64,000 nt of DNA from Bombella pollinis (GTDB taxonomy: Bacteria > Pseudomonadota > Alphaproteobacteria > Acetobacterales > Acetobacteraceae). The stretch covers positions 62,001 to 126,000 of the forward strand of contig NZ_JANIDX010000001.1 in assembly GCF_026385485.1 (NCBI RefSeq). The letters run 5' to 3'. Positions 33,520 to 40,642 of the stretch are shown one piece after another; position 1 is the first letter of the stretch; every line of letters starts with the position of its first letter. The position numbers were made by a program, and so were the translations under genes. The notes under the pieces were generated by a model that was given only the letters and a program-made list of their open reading frames with translations, searched no databases and was not told the DNA's origin.

Positions 33520-35172
33520 ATGTCACAGACCCAAAGCGATAACACAACCGCTATAGAGCGGGAGGAAATGGCCTTTGATGTCGTCATCGTGGGGGGCGGG
33601 CCTGCCGGACTCACTGCCGCTATTCGCCTCCGTCAACAACAGCCAGAACTTTCAGTCTGCTTGTTGGAGAAAGGCAGCGAAATTGGCGCGCATATTGTCT
33701 CCGGTGCTGTGCTAGAGCCTAGCGCGTTGACAGAGCTTTTCCCAGATTGGCCGGAGCGCGGTGCCCCACTTCACACACCTGTCCGAGATGAGAAGCTCCT
33801 CTTTCTGACAAAAAAAACCGCCATCCCCATCCCGGCTCTCCATCTCCTCATGCCGCAAATGGATAATCGGGGGAATTACATCATCTCTCTTGGGACATTC
33901 TGCCGTTGGCTCGGGGAGCAAGCCGAGGCTCTGGGGGTGGAAATCTATCCCGGCTTCTCTGGCGCAGATTTGTTTATTGAGGATGGCAAAGTTTGCGGCG
34001 TTATCACTGGGGATATGGGCGTCAACCGCCAAGGTAAGCCAAAGCCTGACTACACACCGGGGATGATTCTCCGCGCGAAACAAACCATTCTGGCAGAAGG
34101 AGCCAGAGGTTCGCTCAGCAAAAAAGCCATGGCCCGCTTTGACCTCCGCAAAAATGCCGACCCGCAGACCTTTGGCCTAGGGATTAAGGAAGTATGGGAG
34201 ATTCCTGCGGAGAATCATCGCCCCGGCTTTGTGCAGCATAGCTTTGGCTGGCCGCTTGATACCCACACTTATGGCGGGGCCTTCCTCTATCATTTCGGGG
34301 AAAATCTGGTGTCTTACGGCTTCATCACCGCGCTAGATTACCGCAACCCATGGCTCTCCCCTTTTGAGGAAATGCAGCGCACCAAGCAGCACCCCGCCTT
34401 TAAGAAACATTTTGAGGGCGGACGGCGCATCATGTACGGGGCGCGGGCTATCTCCGAAGGGGGATTACAATCCCTCCCCCATCCTATCTTCCCCGGTGGG
34501 GTTTTGACAGGCGATTGCGCGGGCTTCCTCAATATGCCCAAGATTAAAGGCATTCACACAGCTATGAGGTCCGGCATGATTGCCGCAGATGCGGTGCTAG
34601 AGGCCATCCAAACTGAGCAAACTGAGGCCAGCACCTACATGCGTGCCCTAAAGGCCTCACGGTTATGGAAAGAACTCTCCGCTGCACGCAATATTCGACC
34701 AGCTTTCTCTCATTGGGGGATGCTCGGCGGAGCTGCCTATAGCGGGATTGATAGCATGATCTTCCGTGGGCGCGCCCCTTGGACCTTGCATCACCGTCAT
34801 GCTGATAACCACACCCTCCTCCCTGCTGATAAAGCCCCCAAAATCGACTACCCCAAAGCCGATGGTAAGCTAACCTTCACCCGGGCCGAGTCCGTCTTTC
34901 TCAGCAATATCAGCCATGATGATGACCAACCTGTGCATCTACATGTAGGCGATATGCAAACGTGGAAAGAGGTTAATCTTGCGCGCTTTGCCGCCCCAGA
35001 AAGCCGCTATTGCCCTGCCGGTGTGTATGAAACCAATGAGGCAGAGGAGCTTGTTATCAATGCTCAAAACTGCGTGCATTGCAAAAGCTGCGACATTAAG
35101 GACCCGGGGCAAGATATTAACTGGTGTACGCCAGAAGGCGGTAGCGGGCCAAATTATCCTTCTGGGATGTGA
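33520..35172 (+). CDS. Electron transfer flavoprotein-ubiquinone oxidoreductase
   Basis: A 550-residue monotopic membrane flavoprotein; start at 33520 behind TAGGAG. The FAD dinucleotide-binding motif is DVVIVGGGPAGLTAAI near the N-terminus. The C-terminal ferredoxin-like domain carries the 4Fe-4S ligands in NCVHCKSCDIKDP and the later cysteine of NWCTPEGG. It oxidises reduced ETF and passes electrons to ubiquinone, linking beta-oxidation and amino acid or choline dehydrogenases to the respiratory chain. etfB and etfA follow directly, so the whole ETF branch is one operon. Confidence 0.96.
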   Translation: MSQTQSDNTTAIEREEMAFDVVIVGGGPAGLTAAIRLRQQQPELSVCLLEKGSEIGAHIVSGAVLEPSALTELFPDWPERGAPLHTPVRDEKLLFLTKKTAIPIPALHLLMPQMDNRGNYIISLGTFCRWLGEQAEALGVEIYPGFSGADLFIEDGKVCGVITGDMGVNRQGKPKPDYTPGMILRAKQTILAEGARGSLSKKAMARFDLRKNADPQTFGLGIKEVWEIPAENHRPGFVQHSFGWPLDTHTYGGAFLYHFGENLVSYGFITALDYRNPWLSPFEEMQRTKQHPAFKKHFEGGRRIMYGARAISEGGLQSLPHPIFPGGVLTGDCAGFLNMPKIKGIHTAMRSGMIAADAVLEAIQTEQTEASTYMRALKASRLWKELSAARNIRPAFSHWGMLGGAAYSGIDSMIFRGRAPWTLHHRHADNHTLLPADKAPKIDYPKADGKLTFTRAESVFLSNISHDDDQPVHLHVGDMQTWKEVNLARFAAPESRYCPAGVYETNEAEELVINAQNCVHCKSCDIKDPGQDINWCTPEGGSGPNYPSGM

Positions 35173-35241
35173 CTTTTAGGATAAAAGCAGATAACCTAGC
35201 CCCAGTTTCATTTTAAGCTGCGACAGCAACAAAGGATGACC

Positions 35242-35991
35242 ATGAAGGTTCTTGTCCCCGTCAAACGGGTTGTTGATTACAACATCAAGCCACGCGTTGC
35301 CGCAGATGGCCGTGGTGTCGAAACGCAGGGCGTAAAAATGTCCATGAATCCCTTCGATGAAATCGCACTGGAGGAAGCCCTCCGCCTGCGAGAGAAGGGC
35401 CATGCTAGTGAGGTCATCGCGGTGACCATCGGCCCGCAAGTGGCTCAGGATGTCCTCAGGACCACCATGGCCATGGGGGCAGACCGTGCCATCCTCATCA
35501 GCACCGATGTAGATTGTGAGCCGCGCGTGGTCGCTAATCTCCTCAAAGCCGTTGTGGAGAAAGAGCAGCCGGGCCTTATCTCCATGGGCAAGCAAGCCAT
35601 TGATGATGATATGAACGCCACTGGCCAGATGCTCGCAGCCAAGCTTGGCTGGCCGCAAGGGACATTCGCCAGTCAGATTGACATTGCCGATGGCCACGCC
35701 ACCGTTACGCGGGAAGTTGATGGCGGGACGGAGACCCTTGCCCTCACCCTACCTGCGGTCATCACAGCGGACCTCCGCCTTAATGAGCCACGCTATGCCT
35801 CCCTGCCTAACATTATGAAGGCGCGTAAAAAGCCACTGGAGACGCTTGAAGCAGCCTCCTTAGGCGTTGACCTGACACCCCATCTCACGGTGGTAAAGGT
35901 CGCTGAGCCGCCCCAACGCACAGCGGGCATCATTGTCGAAACCGTGGATGAGCTGGTCCAGAAGCTCAAGACAGAAGCGAAGGTAATCTGA
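35242..35991 (+). CDS. etfB: Electron transfer flavoprotein beta subunit
   Basis: A 249-residue subunit that binds AMP and interacts with acyl-CoA and other dehydrogenases. The N-terminal MKVLVPVKRVVDYNIKPRV and the DLRLNEPRYASLPNIMKARK block (the ETF beta signature) are present. ATG 35242 is 6 bases after AAGGA; ATG 35236 is also in frame. Its stop overlaps the etfA start. Confidence 0.96.
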   Translation: MKVLVPVKRVVDYNIKPRVAADGRGVETQGVKMSMNPFDEIALEEALRLREKGHASEVIAVTIGPQVAQDVLRTTMAMGADRAILISTDVDCEPRVVANLLKAVVEKEQPGLISMGKQAIDDDMNATGQMLAAKLGWPQGTFASQIDIADGHATVTREVDGGTETLALTLPAVITADLRLNEPRYASLPNIMKARKKPLETLEAASLGVDLTPHLTVVKVAEPPQRTAGIIVETVDELVQKLKTEAKVI

Positions 35992-36905
35992 TGACCGCAC
36001 TTGTTCTGATCGAAATCGAGAACGGCAAGGTCCGTCAGGCTTCCCGTTCTGCCATTGCCGCTGCCTCCCGCTTTGGTGAGGTTGATGCGCTGCTCCTTGG
36101 GGACGCTGGGGCGGAAGCTGCCAGCACATTGGCTGGTGTACGCAAAGTTCTGCATGTTCCCGCTCTCACCCATGCCCTCGCCGAGCCTACGGCAGCTCTG
36201 CTAGCCACATTGGCCCCCTCTTACAGCCATATTCTTGCGGCATCATCCTCCAGCGGGAAGAATATCCTCCCCCGTCTAGCAGGGTTGTTGGATGTTCAAC
36301 CTATCTCTGACGTGGTGAAGATTGAGGATGAGAGTACATTCATCCGGCCTATCTATGCGGGCAATGCCCTCGCCACTGTGCAATCCAGCGATAGCGTCAA
36401 AATCCTGACCATTCGCTCCTCCAGTTTTGACCCTGTGGCTGAGACCGGCGGCAATGCAAGCCTTGAGGTGCTAGACGCCCCTGCTGATGACGGCAAAAGC
36501 CGCTTTGTAAAGTTGGAACAAAGCCAGTCCGACCGCCCAGAGCTAGAGGTCGCCCGTGTGGTCATCTCTGGTGGTAAGGGCCTTAAAGATGCCTCTAACT
36601 TCCATAATTTATTAGAGCCGATTGCCGATAAATTAGGGGCCGCTATTGGGGCCTCCCGCGCAGCGGTGGATTCTGGCTTTGCCCCCAATGAGATGCAGGT
36701 GGGCCAAACGGGTAAAGTGGTTGCGCCAGAGCTTTACATCGCTACGGGCCTCTCTGGGGCTATTCAGCATCTTGCTGGGATGAAAGATAGCCGCGTGATT
36801 GTTGCCATCAATATCGACCCAGAGGCTCCCATCTTCAAAGTGGCGGATTACGGCATGGTAGGGGACCTCTTTGAGATTCTACCTGCTCTTACCAAAGCTC
36901 TGTAA
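35991..36905 (+). CDS. etfA: Electron transfer flavoprotein alpha subunit
   Basis: A 304-residue subunit that carries FAD. The C-terminal FAD-binding block LYIATGLSGAIQHLAGM and VIVAINIDPEAPIFKVADYG is intact. Its ATG shares ATGA with the etfB stop. The heterodimer accepts electrons from flavin dehydrogenases and delivers them to the ETF-quinone oxidoreductase encoded upstream. A terminator follows. Confidence 0.97.
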   Translation: MTALVLIEIENGKVRQASRSAIAAASRFGEVDALLLGDAGAEAASTLAGVRKVLHVPALTHALAEPTAALLATLAPSYSHILAASSSSGKNILPRLAGLLDVQPISDVVKIEDESTFIRPIYAGNALATVQSSDSVKILTIRSSSFDPVAETGGNASLEVLDAPADDGKSRFVKLEQSQSDRPELEVARVVISGGKGLKDASNFHNLLEPIADKLGAAIGASRAAVDSGFAPNEMQVGQTGKVVAPELYIATGLSGAIQHLAGMKDSRVIVAINIDPEAPIFKVADYGMVGDLFEILPALTKAL

Positions 36906-36929
36906 GCTCTATCGCGCCTCTTTTAAGAC

Positions 36930-36967
36930 GCCCACTTTCTCTTTCGTGAGAGGGTGGGTGTTCTTTT
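36930..36967 (+). terminator. Terminator of the ETF operon
   Basis: CCCAC (36931-36935) pairs with GTGGG (36954-36958) and inner CTCT pairs with AGAG around TTTCGTG; TGTTCTTTT follows. Location 25 bases past etfA fits an operon end. Confidence 0.7.
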
Positions 36968-37024
36968 AGCAAGAGCTTGAGCAATCATTTCTTTATTTTT
37001 CTGCAAAAACCGCGAGGCTCCCCC

Positions 37025-37057
37025 TTGCACCCCTGTTAGAGGCGGGGTAGGTATAAC
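37025..37057 (+). promoter_or_regulatory. Candidate tRNA promoter
   Basis: TATAAC (37052-37057) lies 9 bases before the tRNA, a normal -10 placement. TTGCAC (37025-37030) is the best -35 match but the 21-base spacer is long, so this is tentative. Confidence 0.3.
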
Positions 37058-37066
37058 CCCACAAAT

Positions 37067-37143
37067 CGGAGTGTAGCTCAGCCTGGTAGAGCACTGTGTT
37101 CGGGACGCAGGGGCCGGAGGTTCGAATCCTCTCACTCCGACCA
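37067..37143 (+). tRNA. tRNA-Pro (anticodon CGG)
   Basis: A 77-base cloverleaf. The acceptor stem CGGAGTG/CACTCCG is perfect, with discriminator A and encoded CCA. The D arm contains AGCTCAGCCTGGTAGAGC. The anticodon stem CTGTG/CGCAG encloses the loop TTCGGGA, giving anticodon CGG, which reads proline codon CCG. The T arm contains GGTTCGAATCC. No mark of an integration site (duplicated 3' end, integrase) is visible nearby. Confidence 0.97.
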
Positions 37144-37177
37144 TTTTCCTAAAAAATAATAATGTTAGGGGCCTTCA

Positions 37178-37543
37178 ATGATGAAGCGCGCAATCTTCTC
37201 TCTTTTCGCTACCAGCATGCTTATTGGCATGGCTGCTCCTGCCATGGCAGAGCCGGGCGGCTGCATCAAATACGGTGCCGCTGGGGCTGTAGCGGGCCAT
37301 GTTGCCCATAAGCATGCTGTGGCTGGGGCTGTTGGCGGCTGTGTTGTGGGGATGTATCAGCGGCATAAATACCGCAAATCCATCGCGGAGAAAGCCGCTC
37401 TTTGGGATAAGGAACATCCTGTAGAGAGCAAGCAAAATGGCAGCGGCTGGTGGCAGAAAAACAACTCCGCCGCAGCTAAAGCGCAAAAAGCCCAATGGTA
37501 CGATGCTGAGCATGCTAATGGGGATGCCCAAGCCGCCCATTAA
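37178..37543 (+). CDS. Small exported glycine-zipper-like protein
   Basis: A 121-residue protein with a signal peptide (about 1-24, ending PAMA). The mature N-terminus has a Gly/Ala-rich hydrophobic stretch, KYGAAGAVAGHVAHKHAVAG followed by AVGGCVVG, resembling glycine-zipper outer-membrane or envelope proteins. The C-terminal half is charged and Lys/Trp rich (KNNSAAAKAQKAQWYDAEH). Two mature cysteines flank the zipper. Two ATGs (37178, 37181) follow AGGGGC. Function unknown; a strong terminator follows. Confidence 0.75.
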   Translation: MMKRAIFSLFATSMLIGMAAPAMAEPGGCIKYGAAGAVAGHVAHKHAVAGAVGGCVVGMYQRHKYRKSIAEKAALWDKEHPVESKQNGSGWWQKNNSAAAKAQKAQWYDAEHANGDAQAAH

Positions 37544-37568
37544 GGCTAAGCGTATATCGCTTATGAGA

Positions 37569-37594
37569 AACCCGGCTTTTTAGCCGGGTTTTTT
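37569..37594 (+). terminator. Strong rho-independent terminator
   Basis: AACCCGGCT/AGCCGGGTT, a 9-bp perfect stem with a TTTT loop, followed by TTTT. It ends the small exported-protein transcript just before the convergent hemH stop at 37598. Confidence 0.9.
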
Positions 37595-37597
37595 GTG

Positions 37598-38629
37598 TCA
37601 GGGTTGGAAGCCTTTCATCGCCTGCCGCGCTAAATGCTCCAAAAGCGTGATAGCCTCTGGCGCGTCATTCAAACAGGGGATGAAGGCGAACTCCTCTCCT
37701 CCTGCCTCCATGAACTCCTCACGCACCTCCCGGCCAATTTCATCCAGCGTTTCGATGCAATCCGCCATAAAGCCGGGCATGATGACGGCAATCTTTGTAA
37801 CGCCTTGTTTGGGTAAGGCCGCGATATAAGGGGCCGTATAAGGTTGGAGCCATTCCATCGGCCCAAAGCGGGATTGGAAGGTCAAAGGAACCTCCTCATC
37901 CTTCAACCCTAATGAGGCAGCCAAGGCTTTGGTCGTGCGGGCACATTCCTCTTGATACGGGTCGCCCTTCTCCACAAAGGCTTTTGGCAGGCCGTGATAA
38001 GACGTCACAAGCCGTTGCGGTGTAAAGGGTAGCCCTGCATAAACACGCCGCACCGAAGCGGCTAACGCCTCAATAAACTGTGGATGGTCAGGAAAAGACG
38101 GTACCGTCAACACCGAAGGTTGCCGCCGCAAGCGCATCAAAGCCCGAAAGAGCTGGTCATTCGCTGTGGCTGTCGTAGTGGCGGAATATTGCGGATAAAG
38201 CGGGATATTGATGATGCGGTCACACCCTTGGTCCAGCAACTCCTCCAAGGCCTGCTTTACGGAGGGCTGGCCATAGCGCATCCCCCATGCCACCGGAATC
38301 CCCTCCGGGGCGAGGCGTTCAGCCAAGCCTTCTGCCTGCTTACGGGTAAAGACACGCAGAGGGGAGGCATCCTCCTCCTTATCCCAGATGCGGGCATAAT
38401 TCGCCCCACTCGCAAAGGGCCTACGCGACAACACCAGCGTGTTAAGGATGGGCTGCCAGATAAGGGGATGAGATTCGATCACCCGGCGGTCTGAAAGAAA
38501 CTCCTTCAGATAACGGCGGACGGAACGATAACCCGTATCATCTGGCGTACCCAGATTCACGAGAAGAACACCAACCCGCCCCCCGGAGGGAACAGGCGTG
38601 CGCGGAGGGGTATAAGTAAAATAAGACAT
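37598..38629 (-). CDS. hemH: Ferrochelatase
   Basis: A 343-residue enzyme inserting Fe2+ into protoporphyrin IX, the last step of protohaem synthesis. Recognisable blocks are VGVLLVNLGTPD near the N-terminus, the catalytic-histidine motif SYHGLPK with His212, and FQSRFGPMEWLQPYT toward the C-terminus. It acts at the inner membrane. Its product supplies the cytochromes b and c1 encoded upstream. It is followed on the same strand by nothing; asd lies 90 bases behind it. Confidence 0.96.
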   Translation of the reverse strand: MSYFTYTPPRTPVPSGGRVGVLLVNLGTPDDTGYRSVRRYLKEFLSDRRVIESHPLIWQPILNTLVLSRRPFASGANYARIWDKEEDASPLRVFTRKQAEGLAERLAPEGIPVAWGMRYGQPSVKQALEELLDQGCDRIINIPLYPQYSATTTATANDQLFRALMRLRRQPSVLTVPSFPDHPQFIEALAASVRRVYAGLPFTPQRLVTSYHGLPKAFVEKGDPYQEECARTTKALAASLGLKDEEVPLTFQSRFGPMEWLQPYTAPYIAALPKQGVTKIAVIMPGFMADCIETLDEIGREVREEFMEAGGEEFAFIPCLNDAPEAITLLEHLARQAMKGFQP

Positions 38630-38719
38630 AGCCCCTCCACTATGGGGACGACATCCTTTTTTGGAAAGAGGATTTCACCCCAGCATTGCGATAAGCACCA
38701 TCTATTAACCCACCCGTAA

Positions 38720-39784
38720 TTACGATGGCTCTTCTGGGCGGGGAGCTGGCTTCCAAAGTGGGGAGTCCTTGCCAATCAAATGCTGCTCATGCAGGCTCTC
38801 GGCAATTTGTACAGCATTAAGGGCCGCCCCCTTACGGAGATTATCCGACACACACCAAAAGGCCAGACCATGCTTTACAGTCGGGTCAATCCGCAGGCGG
38901 GAGATGTAGGTATCATCCTCACCCACACATTCGATTGGGGTGACGTAGCCACCATCTTCACGCTCATCACGCAAAATCACACCGGGGGCTTTCCGCAACG
39001 CCGCGCGGGCTTTCTCTAAATCCACCGGCTTACGACATTCAATGCTAATCGCCTCAGAGTGACCAATAAAGACCGGCACGCGCACGCATGTGGCAAGGAC
39101 CTTGATGTCCGGGTCCAGAATCTTACGAGTCTCGACCGCCATCTTCCATTCTTCCTTGGTGGAACCATCCTCCATAAAGCGATCAATATGCGGGATGAGG
39201 TTAAAGGCAATCTGCTTTGTAAATTGTGCAATGGTGGGCGCATCATTCACAAAGCTACCTTTTGTCTGGCTAAACAGCTCATCCATGCCGGACTTCCCTG
39301 CCCCAGAGACAGCCTGATAGGTCGAGACCACCACACGCTCAATGCTGAACAAATCATGCAGTGGCTTCAACGCCACCATCATCTGAGCGGTAGAGCAGTT
39401 AGGGTTAGCGATAATGCCTTTACGCGCCTTCTTTAAAGCACTGGCATTGACCTCCGGCACAACGAGGGGGATACCCGGCTCCATACGGAAATGGGATGTA
39501 TTATCCACGACCAAACATTTTGCCGCCGCAGCCTTAGGCGCGTATTTGGCCGATACAGCCCCGCCAGGGGAAAAGAGCGCAATATCCCACCCTGTGAAAT
39601 CGAACGTCTCGAGATTCTGAACCTTCAGAACCGTCTTGTCTCCAAAGGAGACCTCCCGCCCTGCCGAGCGAGCAGAGGCGAGGGCTACAATCTCATCAAC
39701 TGGGAACTGACGCTCCGCCAATGTTTTGAGGATCTCACGCCCAACAGCCCCCGTAGCCCCAACAACAGCAACTCTATACCCCAT
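38720..39784 (-). CDS. asd: Aspartate-semialdehyde dehydrogenase
   Basis: A 354-residue NADPH enzyme reducing aspartyl phosphate to aspartate semialdehyde, at the branch to lysine/diaminopimelate, threonine and methionine. N-terminal motif VAVVGATGAVGREIL binds NADPH. The active-site cysteine is Cys130 in ANPNCSTAQM, and GHSEAISIE contains the acid-base histidine. The C-terminus is Pro-rich and slightly longer than usual. It stands between hemH and the 2OG oxygenase on the same strand. Confidence 0.96.
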   Translation of the reverse strand: MGYRVAVVGATGAVGREILKTLAERQFPVDEIVALASARSAGREVSFGDKTVLKVQNLETFDFTGWDIALFSPGGAVSAKYAPKAAAAKCLVVDNTSHFRMEPGIPLVVPEVNASALKKARKGIIANPNCSTAQMMVALKPLHDLFSIERVVVSTYQAVSGAGKSGMDELFSQTKGSFVNDAPTIAQFTKQIAFNLIPHIDRFMEDGSTKEEWKMAVETRKILDPDIKVLATCVRVPVFIGHSEAISIECRKPVDLEKARAALRKAPGVILRDEREDGGYVTPIECVGEDDTYISRLRIDPTVKHGLAFWCVSDNLRKGAALNAVQIAESLHEQHLIGKDSPLWKPAPRPEEPS

Positions 39785-39865
39785 CGTCTCACTCTCCTCT
39801 TATCAGCAAAGGGTATGCCTTTGCCTTCATCTCCGCCTCAACGGCCTCTTACAAACCAACTTATT

Positions 39866-40498
39866 TTACGAAACCAACCGCTTCCAAAAAGCAGAGACAC
39901 GATGCCGTAAAAGCTCATACTGGGCGCGTTTATCCCGTGCCATGTAATTCAACTGAATTGTATAGCGCGGCCCTATATAAGGGCGATGCCCGTGCCATGT
40001 ATCCGGCCCATTGGGGAAAATAACCAACGTCCCCCCAACAGGTGGAATCTCACTTACATAATCCTCCACATCATCCGGCCCATTCAAAAAGCGCAAACAC
40101 CCGCCCTGATGCGCCCAATCCTGTGTAGGGTCATTAAGATAAAGAAGAATTGTCACCCGCTTAGAGGCACTATCACGATGAATCCGGCCATCTTTAGCGC
40201 GCGTTTGCCCGCGCATTGTCACCATGCTTGGGGCGGTTTGCACATCTAGGCCAAATCTCTCTGCCACAATGGCTTTTAAACGCGGCCCAGCGAACTCCTC
40301 CATCATGCTCTTTAGCTCTGGATGGAGCGACAAAGCCGCTAAGGGGTAAGACCCACCGGCTTTTATCTCTGGCAATAACGACACCGCCCGCATAAGAGAC
40401 GGCCCTGCCAAAAAATCCGGCACCACAAGATGCGGGCACGGCTTATGCTGGAGGCGTGCTTGCTGCACAGCCTCATAATTGAGAGAAATAGCACTCAT
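39866..40498 (-). CDS. 2-oxoglutarate/Fe(II)-dependent oxygenase family protein
   Basis: A 210-residue protein with the double-stranded beta-helix iron site: HRD (His107, Asp109) in GRIHRDSASKR, a distal His169 in TWHGH, and Arg178 in PRYTIQLNY as the 2-oxoglutarate anchor. The fold is otherwise compact, like prolyl hydroxylase-type or small-molecule hydroxylases. Substrate unknown. The start is uncertain: ATGs at 40498 and 40555 and a GTG at 40564 are in frame, none with a good Shine-Dalgarno; 40498 gives the most family-like N-terminus. It is divergent from sucA, whose coding start is at 40643. Confidence 0.78.
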   Translation of the reverse strand: MSAISLNYEAVQQARLQHKPCPHLVVPDFLAGPSLMRAVSLLPEIKAGGSYPLAALSLHPELKSMMEEFAGPRLKAIVAERFGLDVQTAPSMVTMRGQTRAKDGRIHRDSASKRVTILLYLNDPTQDWAHQGGCLRFLNGPDDVEDYVSEIPPVGGTLVIFPNGPDTWHGHRPYIGPRYTIQLNYMARDKRAQYELLRHRVSAFWKRLVS

Positions 40499-40642
40499 AA
40501 TAGAAAGCAAGCTACCCCTCCCCGGCAAGGCAAGCAAGCCATCATTCTCGCTCATGCCCTTCACATCAAAGAGAAGATTTTGCCTTCATCGCAGGATGCG
40601 TTAAAAATACACCCCAGCGAGGCGAAAAGGAACCATGCCATC

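Noticed and set aside
37067..37143. tRNA-Pro as an integration site of a genomic island
   Set aside because: No integrase, no duplicated tRNA 3' end and the following genes are ordinary.
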